Assembly (NCBI GenBank): GCA_015490805.1
Contig: WFXC01000028.1
Location: 1-38,270, forward strand
DNA length: 38,270 nt
DNA from: Candidatus Kapaibacterium sp.
GTDB lineage: Bacteria > Bacteroidota > Ignavibacteria > Kapaibacteriales > WFXC01
Direction: 5' to 3'
Below are positions 1 to 8,121 of this stretch, one piece after another. The position numbers and the translations under genes were made by a program. How positions within the stretch are numbered: the stretch's first letter is position 1; the number at the start of each line of letters is the position of its first letter. The notes below the pieces were generated by a model that worked only from the letters and a program-made list of their open reading frames with translations, was not told the origin of the DNA and made no database searches.

Positions 1-849
1 GTAAATCGGATCAAGCGAAGGCAGCGGTCCCACGATCTTGTAGGTCAACTGGAGTTGTTGTCCCGGTGAGGTGCGGAACTTCAGGTATGGATGCGGATGC
101 TGTGCATCGCTACCGTCGTATACTTCACCAGAGCGCAGAATCCGCCGCGGATCCACATCATCGGGGAAGGATTCAGTGATGCCGGTCTGGACATAAAAAT
201 GCAATACCGGGCGCCAGCGATAGGCGACAGAATTAGATGTTAATCCACTCGTTAGCTGCTGACATGTCCCATTCCACCAGATTCGATACCGCGCCGTGCG
301 GTATGTTGTTAAAGTGTGATGCAAAATTGCGTACCAATACGAGAAACCTGAAGGTGGATCTATGCAGAACTCCACCACCAAATTTGACTGTCCGTCCCAG
401 AGAAATGCATTGTTGAGAAACACATGCTCATTGAGACCAGGCTGTGGCTGCCACGCAGCATTCTGCCATACTGTATTTATGCCAGACACGAAGGGTCCGA
501 ACCCTGTAGGAGTATGCTGATCCAAATTTGTTGTCCCAATTCCAACGGTAAAAGCCACGGGCTCAGTCGGAGTAGAACTAAGACGCTGAACTTCAAGCGC
601 CAATCCTACAATCCGCCCCGGTGGCATTCCTGCAGCTTGTAATTCACTGGCACGAATGATGAACTGGATTTTCTTCGTATATGACCACCCCCTATGATAA
701 GGATTGGACGACCAATACCCTGGCATCCATGTTTCCTGTCCCGCATCTCCATAAACTGTATACACCTGCCACTGTGCTGGCACAGGAACATTGGCAAACC
801 AAAATCCCCAAACAGCCAAACACACGACAAAAGTTAATTTCAACTTCAT
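1..849 (-). CDS. Secreted T9SS-cargo-like protein, partial (C-terminus off left edge)
   Basis: The frame is open from an ATG at 849 to base 1 (283 codons) and has no stop, so the C-terminus lies outside the window. A GGTGGAG ribosome-binding site sits just before the ATG. Residues 1-26 look like a signal peptide (KLK, then a hydrophobic stretch, ending near PAQ). Residues about 50-215 resemble a beta-rich domain common in Bacteroidota surface proteins, recognisable by IIRASELQAAGMPPG, a GIGTTNL...FVSGINTVW stretch and LWDGQSNLVVEFC. A second stretch (FPDDVDPRRILRSGEVYDGS) leads into a new domain. By analogy this is an exported cell-surface protein, possibly with a T9SS sorting tail beyond the edge. 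No enzymatic motif is visible and the specific function is unknown. Confidence 0.75.
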   Translation of the reverse strand, partial: MKLKLTFVVCLAVWGFWFANVPVPAQWQVYTVYGDAGQETWMPGYWSSNPYHRGWSYTKKIQFIIRASELQAAGMPPGRIVGLALEVQRLSSTPTEPVAFTVGIGTTNLDQHTPTGFGPFVSGINTVWQNAAWQPQPGLNEHVFLNNAFLWDGQSNLVVEFCIDPPSGFSYWYAILHHTLTTYRTARYRIWWNGTCQQLTSGLTSNSVAYRWRPVLHFYVQTGITESFPDDVDPRRILRSGEVYDGSDAQHPHPYLKFRTSPGQQLQLTYKIVGPLPSLDPIY

Positions 850-1260
850 TGCTCCACCTGCAACTTTGTTCAACAAACACAATTAACCTCTTTCAAAATT
901 TGGCGCAATTTATCAAATTCTCACCAAACATCCAATACCCCTACGACACTTTTCCACTCCAGCAACTTCTTTCAAGTAAAGTCCAGCAACTTCTTTCAAG
1001 TAAAGCGGTGATCGCATCAGCTCCCATCCTACTTTTTTCCTCGCAGCATCTCACCTTGCGTGGGACAACAAAGAAGGCAACCGGCGCACCAACAATTACC
1101 CTTGCACAACACCGTCCAGCATCTTCCTGCGCTAAAACAAAGGGCTTTTGAGTGCAAGACTGCAGAATGTCCTTCTTTAACCTGAAAATCTCTTAGCAAA
1201 AAACAACTTTCTTTGGGGGATTACCGCAGCCAGTGCTACGGAAACCACCACCTTACAACC
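850..1260. other. Intergenic region without a recognisable gene
   Basis: This 411-bp stretch separates the start of the partial secreted protein (minus) from the stop of the DUF190 gene (minus). The open frames in it have no recognisable protein features and overlap the signal-peptide region of the left-edge gene. It holds a 23-bp direct repeat (959-1005) and a small hairpin at 1224-1241, about 20 bp past the DUF190 stop, with no T-run behind it. It should contain the promoter of the left-edge gene, but I see no clean TTTG/TAnnTTTG pair. Confidence 0.5.
959..1005. repeat. Two tandem copies of a 23-bp direct repeat
   Basis: The 23-bp unit at 959-981 recurs exactly at 983-1005, separated by a single T (24-bp period). 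It lies 110-156 bp upstream of the start of the left-edge secreted-protein gene. It may be a paired regulator site or simple slippage; nothing else in the sequence decides between these. Confidence 0.85.
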
Positions 1261-1602
1261 CTACGAAACTTCTCCTGCTCGATAAAACCGCACCTGTACC
1301 CGCTCTAGCGTGGCTAAACCTTCGCCGATGGCAGGATCGATAATTTCCAGAAATTGCTCGATTTTCTCCGCCGTATCCACGATCTCAATAATAATGGGCA
1401 AATCCTCAGAAAGTCGCAGGAAACGAGCGGTATGAATCCGGCTATGCGCACCAAATCCCTCAATGCCGCGGATGACTGTTGCCCCCGCTAATCCCTGCTC
1501 CCGAGCTCTACGTACTATCCACTCGTAAAGTGGCTGTCCCTGATAGCGATCCGCTTCGCCAATAAAAATGCGCAATAAAAAGCCTTCTTTCGGCAAAGTC
1601 AT
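1261..1602 (-). CDS. DUF190 (PII-like) protein paired with fluoride channel
   Basis: This 113-residue protein matches the DUF190 family: GFLLRIFIGEADRYQGQPLY at the N-terminus, then GLAGATVIRGIEGFG and a hydrophobic IIIEIVD strand. DUF190 proteins have a PII-like ferredoxin fold and are often encoded beside crcB/fluC, as here, where only 4 bp separate the two genes. A role in fluoride homeostasis is inferred from that linkage; the biochemical function of the family is not established. Length is typical. No promoter is visible between the genes, so they are probably co-transcribed, fluC first. Confidence 0.88.
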   Translation of the reverse strand: MTLPKEGFLLRIFIGEADRYQGQPLYEWIVRRAREQGLAGATVIRGIEGFGAHSRIHTARFLRLSEDLPIIIEIVDTAEKIEQFLEIIDPAIGEGLATLERVQVRFYRAGEVS

Positions 1603-1606
1603 TTTG

Positions 1607-1984
1607 CTACCTCCATAATTTCACCACTTCAAATCCCAGAAAAACCGCCAGAAAGCCCAATACCAGATGCAACATCACGTAGGCAATCGCGCTCAGCCAC
1701 TGTCCATCGCGCACAAGGGCAAACATCTCATAGGTGAACGTTGAAAAGGTGGTGAAGCTGCCAAAGAAACCAATAAAAAGAAAGGTTCGCGTTTCAGGAG
1801 TGAACCACTGAAACCACTCAGCAAAGCCATGAGCAACTCCAATGAAGAAACTGCCGACGATGTTCACCGCCAGCGTTCCAACCGGAAAAGCCGCTCCCAG
1901 AAGCTGGTATGCCCATCCAGCAACCCAGTAGCGAGCCACCGCACCAATGAAACCACCGATTCCTACAAGGAAAGCATTTTTCAT
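1607..1984 (-). CDS. crcB: Fluoride ion channel FluC/CrcB
   Basis: This 125-residue protein has four hydrophobic segments and lies in the inner membrane, where the family works as a dual-topology dimer exporting fluoride. Diagnostic motifs are the N-terminal GIGGFIGAVARYW, the NIVGSFFIG segment around residue 43 and FGSFTTFSTF near residue 75, the family's central signature with the phenylalanines lining the pore. The start overlaps a GGTGATGG sequence that serves as Shine-Dalgarno. It is transcribed divergently from flgN across about 100 bp. I looked for a fluoride riboswitch upstream and saw no convincing one. Confidence 0.93.
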   Translation of the reverse strand: MKNAFLVGIGGFIGAVARYWVAGWAYQLLGAAFPVGTLAVNIVGSFFIGVAHGFAEWFQWFTPETRTFLFIGFFGSFTTFSTFTYEMFALVRDGQWLSAIAYVMLHLVLGFLAVFLGFEVVKLWR

Positions 1985-2034
1985 CCATCACCTGCCTATG
2001 TGTTTGTAAAGTTGCTGGCTAAAGACGGACAAAC

Positions 2035-2061
2035 TAACTTTTCCATCAAAACAGCCGATGA
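2035..2061 (+). promoter_or_regulatory. Possible sigma-28 (FliA-type) flagellar promoter
   Basis: TAAC at 2035-2038, exactly 15 bases, then GCCGATGA at 2054-2061. The enterobacterial FliA consensus is TAAA-N15-GCCGATAA, so this differs at two positions and keeps the spacing. The predicted transcript would begin near 2067, just before the GGAAAGG ribosome-binding site of flgN. Late flagellar genes such as flgN/K/L are typical sigma-28 targets, which supports the call. Confidence 0.45.
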
Positions 2062-2082
2062 TAAGTGTGGAAAGGTTCAAGG

Positions 2083-2538
2083 ATGAAAAAGGATAAGCGC
2101 ATGGACGCTGTGGTAAAACATCTCCAGCGCGAACTGGACGTTTTGAGAGACATTGTTTCCACCTATGAGCAAGTGCAAAACGCTATTACGGCGTATAACC
2201 TGCCGCAACTACAGCAGGCAATTGCGCATTTAGATTCTTTGGTCGGCACCCTCCACCAATTAGAAATGCAGCGCTTCCATATTATCAGCGAGACGCTCCA
2301 GATCCCGCTGGCAGAAGCAAAGAAGATTCGCACAACGCAATTATTAGAGCACACCAGCGATTCGCATCTCCAGAAAATGCTGTTTCACTTACAGCAGGCT
2401 TTCAAAGAGCAGACCGACAAGCTCCAGCGAACGGCTGTGATCACCTCGTTCCTGATACGCCGGGCTCTGGAGTTTAGCGAAACTGCTCTGGAAGCTTTAT
2501 TGGGCAAACATCAGTCATTGTACAACGTACAGGCGTAG
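2083..2538 (+). CDS. flgN: FlgN-like flagellar export chaperone
   Basis: This 151-residue, almost wholly helical protein contains YEQVQNAITAYNLPQLQQAI and lies directly before flgK and flgL, where FlgN is usually encoded. FlgN is the cytoplasmic chaperone that keeps the hook-filament junction proteins FlgK and FlgL export-competent. FlgN family sequences diverge strongly, so the name rests largely on position and helical content. I chose the ATG at 2083 because GGAAAGG (2069-2075) lies 7 bp before it; a GTG at 2065 would place this site inside the gene. The stop is 2 bp before the flgK ATG. Confidence 0.75.
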   Translation: MKKDKRMDAVVKHLQRELDVLRDIVSTYEQVQNAITAYNLPQLQQAIAHLDSLVGTLHQLEMQRFHIISETLQIPLAEAKKIRTTQLLEHTSDSHLQKMLFHLQQAFKEQTDKLQRTAVITSFLIRRALEFSETALEALLGKHQSLYNVQA

Positions 2539-2540
2539 CA

Positions 2541-3977
2541 ATGCCATTTTTTCCATCCTTAGAAATCGGAAAGCGCGCACTCTTAGCGCAGCAATTAGGC
2601 TTAGATACTACGTCAAACAATGTCGCCAACGTTAATACTCCTGGCTATTCCCGGCGGCGCATTGAGTTAGTCGAAACAGAACCGGTAAAACTGGCAGCCG
2701 GCACAATCGGCACGGGCGTGCGTGCTGGTAGAATTGTGCGATTGCAGCACGAATTTTTCGACAAAGAAATTCGCAACAGCATCGCAACGAAAAAATACAA
2801 CGAAACCCACATTTTCACTTTCCAGCGACTGGAAGCGATCTTAGGAGAAGGCTCCGATACTGGACTGGATCGTTACATCCAGCGATTCTTTGACGCCCTC
2901 AACGATTTAGCCTTAGAGCCAGAAAGTCTCCAGCGTCGCGAAGCGGTGCTTTCTACCGCAACGTCAATGATCAATGCGTTTCGTACAACGGGACAGAAGA
3001 TCCGGGTTTTGCGGGAAGACATTAAAAGCAAAGCTGAAACGCGGGTTGCAACGATTAACAAATTGCTGGAACAAATTGCCTCACTCAATGCAAAGATCGG
3101 GATTGAATCCATCGAAGGAACCGGTGCCACAGCACCATTAGAAGATCAACGAACCAAACTGTTAGAACAATTGGCGGAATACTTAAATATCGATGTCCGA
3201 TACGACAACAACAATATGGTCAACATCGCCGTCAGCGGTTCGACTATCCTGACAGGTCCTAATGCCCAGACACTGGAGTTAAAAGAAACCATCGACAGCA
3301 CTACACAAGAACGTACGCTCACTTTGAACATCGTCGATACTCAAGGCAATGCAATTCTCCAATTGCATCCAGCAGGGGGAGAAATGGCGAGTTTACTGGA
3401 GCACTACAACGTTCTGTTAGACGACAAAGACAGCAGCAATGGCTTTTCGATTGCGAAACAACTCAACCGCCTGGTAGAAGCGCTGGTGACCCGAATCAAC
3501 GCTATCAGCGTCACCGGTTATGGGTTGAACGATACTGGCACCGCTCCACCGGGACGCAACTTCTTTGATCCTGCCGGAACAACACTGGAAACCATTGCGC
3601 TGGATGCTGCCATCGCTTTTTCCCCGCGGGACATTCCCACCAGTTCTGCTGCTGGGGAACCGGGCAACAGCGCAGTCGCTCTGCAAATGGCAGATGTGAT
3701 CAACGACGAAAACTTTCTGGATAACACAACGCTGATGGACTTCTACACAAACCTCATCGGCAAACTGGGATTGGCAGGGCAAAATGCCAAATTAGGATTT
3801 GACACTGCTAAAGCTGTTGAATCACAAATGATTACCCAACGAGAAGCGATGGCAGGGGTAAACCTGGATGAAGAAGCGGTCCAGTTAGTAAAATTCCAAA
3901 AAGCCTATCAAGCGGCTGCTCGCATTATTTCGGTTGCCAATGAACTGCTGGATACACTGATCAGACTTGGACAATGA
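2541..3977 (+). CDS. flgK: Flagellar hook-associated protein 1 FlgK
   Basis: This 478-residue protein has both conserved ends of FlgK. The N-terminal rod/hook domain has LGLDTTSNNVANVNTPGYSR near residue 20, and the C-terminal helix has AGVNLDEEAVQLVKFQKAYQ, AARIISVANELLDTL and an end at GQ. FlgK forms the first junction layer between hook and filament and is exported by the flagellar type III apparatus without a signal peptide. The variable middle (residues about 200-400) is of ordinary length. It follows flgN by 2 bp and precedes flgL by 19 bp, so the three form one transcription unit. Confidence 0.96.
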   Translation: MPFFPSLEIGKRALLAQQLGLDTTSNNVANVNTPGYSRRRIELVETEPVKLAAGTIGTGVRAGRIVRLQHEFFDKEIRNSIATKKYNETHIFTFQRLEAILGEGSDTGLDRYIQRFFDALNDLALEPESLQRREAVLSTATSMINAFRTTGQKIRVLREDIKSKAETRVATINKLLEQIASLNAKIGIESIEGTGATAPLEDQRTKLLEQLAEYLNIDVRYDNNNMVNIAVSGSTILTGPNAQTLELKETIDSTTQERTLTLNIVDTQGNAILQLHPAGGEMASLLEHYNVLLDDKDSSNGFSIAKQLNRLVEALVTRINAISVTGYGLNDTGTAPPGRNFFDPAGTTLETIALDAAIAFSPRDIPTSSAAGEPGNSAVALQMADVINDENFLDNTTLMDFYTNLIGKLGLAGQNAKLGFDTAKAVESQMITQREAMAGVNLDEEAVQLVKFQKAYQAAARIISVANELLDTLIRLGQ

Positions 3978-3996
3978 ACAAACATAGGGATACCCT

Positions 3997-4995
3997 ATGC
4001 GCGTAACGCAAAATAGCATCGTAGAACAGTACCAATTCAACTTGCAGCGGTTACAAGAGCAAATTACTCAGACCAACTTACGCCTCAGCAGTGGCAAAGC
4101 TTTTCTTTCCCCTTCGGAAGCGCCACTGCGAGCTGTTGATGTGAAACACGTAGAAACCCGGATCAACCAAAATCTTCGATTTAAGACCAACATCGAGAAG
4201 GCAATTACGGAGCTGGACATCTACGAATTTGCGCTGGAAAACTTTTCCACCAATCTTCGCAAAGCTCGATCGATTGTGGAAACAGCAGTTGATCCGGTCA
4301 ACTACGACAAGCCCACCGTGCTGGGTGAGCAAATTCGCCGTATACTCGATGATCTTTTAGAAATCGCCAACTACCAGCACAACGGACGTTTTCTGTTTGC
4401 TGGTACTCGCACAACGGAGGATTCTATCACCCCAACGCCACCAGAAATCACCAAACTCCCCTTTGAGCTGTTACAGGATCCCGCCGCAGTTTCTACGGAT
4501 AACCCTGAAGGCTTGCGAATTGCTTTCAAAGGAAACTTTCAGGCACGTTCTGTTCTAATCAGTGCTAATATCCAGGAACGGATCAACACCCTGGCGAACG
4601 ATGCTTTTGGTTCCAACGGTACAAAGGTGTTCGAGATTTTAGTCGAGATTTACAACGTCCTCACTTACAAACGTGATGGCACAGCCCGGGGAGAACGTGA
4701 TTTTCTGGATATCACTGATGCCCGCAAACTTCAAGCATTAGCTGACCAACTCTCGGACCAATTGGATCAACTTCATAACGAAATTGGTCGGGTAGGCGGC
4801 GTCCGCATTCGGATGGAGACGCAACTTAAACAAATCACTTACGAAAACACTCGCCTCAATGAGCTCAAATCTATTCGTGGAGATGCAGACGTCGCTCAAG
4901 AGGCGATCAATCTTACCAAATTCCAAACGTCACTGAATTACACATTGCGCGTTGGTGCCCGCTTATTTCAAACAACGCTGTTCGATTTCCTGTAA
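3997..4995 (+). CDS. flgL: Flagellar hook-associated protein 3 FlgL
   Basis: This 332-residue flagellin-like protein begins with a helix typical of FlgL (MRVTQNSIVEQYQFNLQRLQ, then TQTNLRLSSGKAFLSPSE) and ends with VAQEAINLTKFQTSLNYTLR, the flagellin C-terminal coiled coil. The segment NGRFLFAGTRTTED is also characteristic. FlgL forms the second hook-filament junction layer on top of FlgK. Gene order flgK-flgL is standard. A 7-bp hairpin follows the stop and may partly separate this gene from motA. Confidence 0.94.
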   Translation: MRVTQNSIVEQYQFNLQRLQEQITQTNLRLSSGKAFLSPSEAPLRAVDVKHVETRINQNLRFKTNIEKAITELDIYEFALENFSTNLRKARSIVETAVDPVNYDKPTVLGEQIRRILDDLLEIANYQHNGRFLFAGTRTTEDSITPTPPEITKLPFELLQDPAAVSTDNPEGLRIAFKGNFQARSVLISANIQERINTLANDAFGSNGTKVFEILVEIYNVLTYKRDGTARGERDFLDITDARKLQALADQLSDQLDQLHNEIGRVGGVRIRMETQLKQITYENTRLNELKSIRGDADVAQEAINLTKFQTSLNYTLRVGARLFQTTLFDFL

Positions 4996-5003
4996 TTAAC
5001 AAA

Positions 5004-5023
5004 CGCTCTATTTTCGTAGAGCG
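5004..5023 (+). other. Hairpin between flgL and motA
   Basis: A perfect 7-bp stem, CGCTCTA / TAGAGCG with a TTTTCG loop, lies 8 bp after the flgL stop and 20 bp before the motA start. There is no T-run, so it is not a standard intrinsic terminator. It could stabilise the upstream mRNA or lower motA expression relative to the hook genes. Confidence 0.5.
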
Positions 5024-5042
5024 GGAGTAACGGTGAAAGCGA

Positions 5043-5885
5043 ATGAGAAGCTCAGCAATCGTTGGCTTTATTTTCGGTTTTGCTATGATTTTCGGTGCCT
5101 ATTACCTGGAGGGCGGCACCGCTTCTACGCTGTTTTTGATTCCGGCACTGATGATTGTCTTCGGTGGCACTATTGCCACAGCAATGATTGGTAGTTCGTG
5201 GCAACATATAGCCCGAATGCCCAAGTTGGTCGCTATTGCTCTTTTCCCACCTGAATACGATCCCGTTGGTATTGCAAAACAAATTATCCGCTATGCAGTG
5301 GTCGCCCGGAAAGACGGCATTTTGGCACTGGAAAAATTTTTAAATCGCACACCCCATCCTTATCTAAAAAAATTGCTCCAACTGGTCATTGATGGCACAG
5401 ATCCCAAAGAGCTGCGCAAGGTTGCTGAGAACGAATTATTGTTTATCGCCCAGCGGCACCAGACCAACATTAATCTGTTTGGTCGAATGGGAGGCTACGC
5501 CCCAACAATGGGAATCATTGGAACGGTTATGGGGTTAATTTCTACCTTAGCTTCAGCAGGTGATGATCCAACCACCTTGATTAAACACATAGCGATGGCA
5601 TTTATCGCCACAATGTGGGGGATCTTATCTGCCAACCTCATCTGGCTTCCCATTGCTGATAAGCTCAAAACGCTCCACGAAGAGGAGGAACAATTGCTGA
5701 AAATGATGCAAGAAGGGATGATTGCCCTACAAGAAGGAGCACCGCCGTCAACGATTAAGTTCAAAGTTGCTTCACTCTTGCCCATTTCTGAACAGGACCA
5801 GATTATTTCAATGTCTACCTATGAAGTAATGCGGGAAAGTTCACCAATCCGGGTGACTATCTCCTCTCCACCAGAAAAGTCATAG
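5043..5885 (+). CDS. motA: Flagellar motor stator protein MotA
   Basis: This 280-residue inner-membrane protein has four hydrophobic segments. The first pair is at residues about 1-52, ending in IVFGGTIATAMIGSS. The third carries GGYAPTMGIIGTVMGLI, with the stator proline. The fourth is followed by ANLIWLPIADKLK. The cytoplasmic loop has VARKDGILALEKFL, the family segment that interacts with the rotor. MotA forms a pentamer around a MotB dimer and couples ion flow to rotation. No motB follows; the next gene is convergent guanine deaminase. I cannot tell from MotA alone whether protons or sodium drive it. A GGTG at 5032-5035 is the likely ribosome-binding site. Confidence 0.93.
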   Translation: MRSSAIVGFIFGFAMIFGAYYLEGGTASTLFLIPALMIVFGGTIATAMIGSSWQHIARMPKLVAIALFPPEYDPVGIAKQIIRYAVVARKDGILALEKFLNRTPHPYLKKLLQLVIDGTDPKELRKVAENELLFIAQRHQTNINLFGRMGGYAPTMGIIGTVMGLISTLASAGDDPTTLIKHIAMAFIATMWGILSANLIWLPIADKLKTLHEEEEQLLKMMQEGMIALQEGAPPSTIKFKVASLLPISEQDQIISMSTYEVMRESSPIRVTISSPPEKS

Positions 5886-5926
5886 CGATCCTCCGGGCAC
5901 TAACTCTACACTCTCTGAGCAGCAGC

Positions 5927-7201
5927 CTACGGCGTACCAGAGTACCGCAATCGGCCGGCAACATAGACTTTAGCCACTGTCAGTTCTTCGTAGCGGTACA
6001 GTAGCAACGGTAAGAGTTGCGGTAAGGATTGAACCTGCCATTGCGAGGGGAAAGAAAAACAGACGATATCCGCCTCCAACCCAGGTTCAATGGTACCAAT
6101 CCGATGTTCCATAGACAGAGCCACTGCTCCACCACGTGTTGCCAGCCACAAAGCCGTTGCAGGATCAACCGTCCCCTTCTCATCCGGCTTGCAGAGCGCC
6201 AGGGTTTTTGATTGTTCAACAGCCTCCCGCGCTTCATAGAGAAGGGCTGTCTGATATCCTGCGGCAACATCTGTGCCCAATCCCACGCGCAATTGCTGAT
6301 CCAGATACCGGCGCAGTGGCATAATGCCACTCTGGAGAAACCGATTAGAGGTTGGACAGTGTGCTATCACTGCCTCTTTCTGGCGAATGATTGCCTGCTC
6401 TGCCGGAGAAAGGTGGATGCAGTGTGCCAGGATGGTTCGCGAATGCAGCAGTCCAAAATGGTGGTAAACTCCGGTATAGTGCGGTTGATCTGGGAATAAT
6501 TCGGCAACCCACGCAATTTCTGCCGGATTCTCCGCCAGATGGGTTTGCACCATCAATTCCCATCGATTGGCAACCGCTGCACAGCGGTGGAGCAATGGTG
6601 GTGAGCAACTGGGAGCAAATCGCGGGGTAATGACATACTGCATTCTCTCCTCTGGCCGATGCCATCGTTGCACCAACCGCTGCATTTCCATCTCCAGTAT
6701 TTCCGGGGATCGGCGCAACGCTTCCGGCACATAACGATCCATCACGGTCATCCCCATCCACAGGCGAATACCTGCTTCCTTTGCTGCTGTAAACGCTGCG
6801 TCCGTCGCCGCCTCGTACGGCGGACCAAAGACAACCGCCGCCGTTGTGCCGTGAGCAAGCAAATCCTGAAAAAACGCTTTCGCTACTTCGTACGCATACG
6901 CCGCATCCTGAAAGGCGGTTTCCGCAGGAAAAATCCACTTTTCCAGCCATTCCAGTAATGTCCCCTCTCCCATTCCCCGCACAGGATACTGCGGTAAATG
7001 CGTGTGCAAATCAATGAATCCCGGTAGCAGCAAAAAGCGCGGGTGTTCTGGCGGTGGCTGTCCGTAGCGCTGCTGATAAGCCACTGTCTCCCCTACAAAT
7101 TCAATGGTCTCACCATGCACAACGCATACGCCATCCTGCCACCACTTCCATTGAAAGTTTGGGATAGGAGTCACAATGATCCCTCGCAGCACTGTTCGCA
7201 T
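5927..7201 (-). CDS. guaD: Guanine deaminase
   Basis: This 424-residue amidohydrolase converts guanine to xanthine and ammonia in purine salvage or catabolism. It has the guanine-deaminase set of motifs: PGFIDLHTHLPQ (metal ligands H66 and H68), GTTAAV, QTHLAEN (H221 and E224), AHCIHLS (H260), CPTSNRFLQSG and GLGTDVAAG (D311). PTSNRFL-SG and GTDVAAG separate it from cytosine, adenosine and chlorohydrolase relatives. Zinc is the expected metal. The start is supported by a GGAGGGG sequence 6 bp upstream. The preceding lipoprotein's terminator lies just upstream, so guaD needs its own promoter or read-through; I could not pick out a -7 box. Confidence 0.93.
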   Translation of the reverse strand: MRTVLRGIIVTPIPNFQWKWWQDGVCVVHGETIEFVGETVAYQQRYGQPPPEHPRFLLLPGFIDLHTHLPQYPVRGMGEGTLLEWLEKWIFPAETAFQDAAYAYEVAKAFFQDLLAHGTTAAVVFGPPYEAATDAAFTAAKEAGIRLWMGMTVMDRYVPEALRRSPEILEMEMQRLVQRWHRPEERMQYVITPRFAPSCSPPLLHRCAAVANRWELMVQTHLAENPAEIAWVAELFPDQPHYTGVYHHFGLLHSRTILAHCIHLSPAEQAIIRQKEAVIAHCPTSNRFLQSGIMPLRRYLDQQLRVGLGTDVAAGYQTALLYEAREAVEQSKTLALCKPDEKGTVDPATALWLATRGGAVALSMEHRIGTIEPGLEADIVCFSFPSQWQVQSLPQLLPLLLYRYEELTVAKVYVAGRLRYSGTP

Positions 7202-7220
7202 TTACATCCCCTCCAGAAAC

Positions 7221-7246
7221 AAAAAAGGCGTGCACAAGCACGCCTT
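7221..7246 (-). terminator. Intrinsic terminator of the L21-L27-lipoprotein unit
   Basis: On the minus strand AAGGCGTGC-TTGT-GCACGCCTT forms a perfect 9-bp GC-rich stem with a 4-base loop, running into TTTTTT. It begins about 30 bp after the lipoprotein stop. This is the clearest intrinsic terminator in the window. Confidence 0.93.
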
Positions 7247-7277
7247 CGACTGCTTTGCTGTTACGAATCAACAAGAA

Positions 7278-8042
7278 CTACAATGTCACGCTATATTTCA
7301 GCAATTTCCGATTTGAGCCACCCAAGAATTGCTGGGCAATGCCCATATCCAGCTCTGTTCTATCCTCAGCTTGTACTGGACCCACTCCCTGTGCATACCA
7401 CGTTCGCTGTACGATTTTGGCTTTTACATCTTGCTGCCCAAAGCCAAAGTCAATACTCATTTCCACGGTACCAGTAATTTCAATCAATACCGCTTGATAG
7501 GTTTGTCCTGCTACCGTTACCGTTTGTGTCCCCAAATTTTTTCCACTCAGCTTCAACGATTTGAAGATCAAACGCGATCCCTGTTGAAAATCCACTGTAT
7601 CGTTAATGTCTACCGTCACAACATCCCACTGATTCACCTGGAAATCAGCAATTTTGATCCAATCAAGCTTCACATTTGTACCAACGCCTCCTAAACCCAG
7701 TGTGTCTGTCCCCAAATATGCCCACACCGTAGTGGCATCTGCGAACAGATAGGAAGTGTCTACTGCCACACCGGTGCTATCGTAACTCACCATAATTGCT
7801 GCCTGCTTGCCTGCCAACTGGGTTGTTCCAATAACAACAGAAGAATCTGTCATTTGCGTTCCGGGTTTCTCTGTCCCGGTGGAATCAACTTCGACCGACA
7901 CATACTTCCACCAATTCCCGACATTCAATGGATAGTAAACCGGAGTACCGCTACCACCCGAAGGTTCTGAGCTGGACTCGCATCCCCAAAAACCAAGAGC
8001 TAAAAATCCTATTGCTGCTATCAACATAACGCCGCGCTTCAT
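7278..8042 (-). CDS. Outer-envelope lipoprotein of unknown function
   Basis: I place the start at 8042 because GAGGAGG sits 7 bp before it and the signal peptide then begins cleanly (MKRGVMLIAAIGFLALGFWG, then C21). The cysteine followed by ESSSEPSGG is a lipobox-like site and a flexible linker, so the 254-residue product is probably lipid-anchored. The mature part starts with YYPLNVGNWWKYVSVEVDST and ends near WYAQGVGPVQAE. I associate this pattern with uncharacterised lipoproteins of Ignavibacteria-like bacteria (inference from memory). The protein is beta-rich with no enzyme motif. It is probably co-transcribed with rplU-rpmA and ends at the terminator at 7221-7246. Confidence 0.72.
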   Translation of the reverse strand: MKRGVMLIAAIGFLALGFWGCESSSEPSGGSGTPVYYPLNVGNWWKYVSVEVDSTGTEKPGTQMTDSSVVIGTTQLAGKQAAIMVSYDSTGVAVDTSYLFADATTVWAYLGTDTLGLGGVGTNVKLDWIKIADFQVNQWDVVTVDINDTVDFQQGSRLIFKSLKLSGKNLGTQTVTVAGQTYQAVLIEITGTVEMSIDFGFGQQDVKAKIVQRTWYAQGVGPVQAEDRTELDMGIAQQFLGGSNRKLLKYSVTL

Positions 8043-8121
8043 CAGTCGCCTCCTCACTTTTTTATTCAACAACGTTATTGAAAACCAACTTTTTTCAACT
8101 AGCTGCCTACGCGACCACCGC

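Noticed and set aside
681-1151. 156-codon plus-strand open frame
   Set aside because: It overlaps the signal-peptide region of the left-edge gene in reverse and has low-complexity, non-protein-like sequence.
1224-1241. Terminator after the DUF190 gene
   Set aside because: The hairpin (CCGTAGC / GCTGCGG on the minus strand, one wobble pair) is real, but no T-run follows.
1985-2082. Fluoride riboswitch in front of crcB
   Set aside because: The GGTGATGG string is at the start codon and serves as ribosome-binding sequence; the rest of the crcB-motif (paired GCC/GGC segments and the conserved 3' part) is not seen upstream.
6345-6950. 201-codon minus-strand frame inside guaD
   Set aside because: Shadow frame of guaD; its sequence resembles no family and is rich in Arg, Gly and Ser as expected from an out-of-frame GC-rich gene.
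8065-8082. Near-palindrome TTCAACAACGTTATTGAA as terminator of rpmA
   Set aside because: No T-run follows on the minus strand, and the downstream lipoprotein gene is likely in the same unit. It might still be a protein-binding site.
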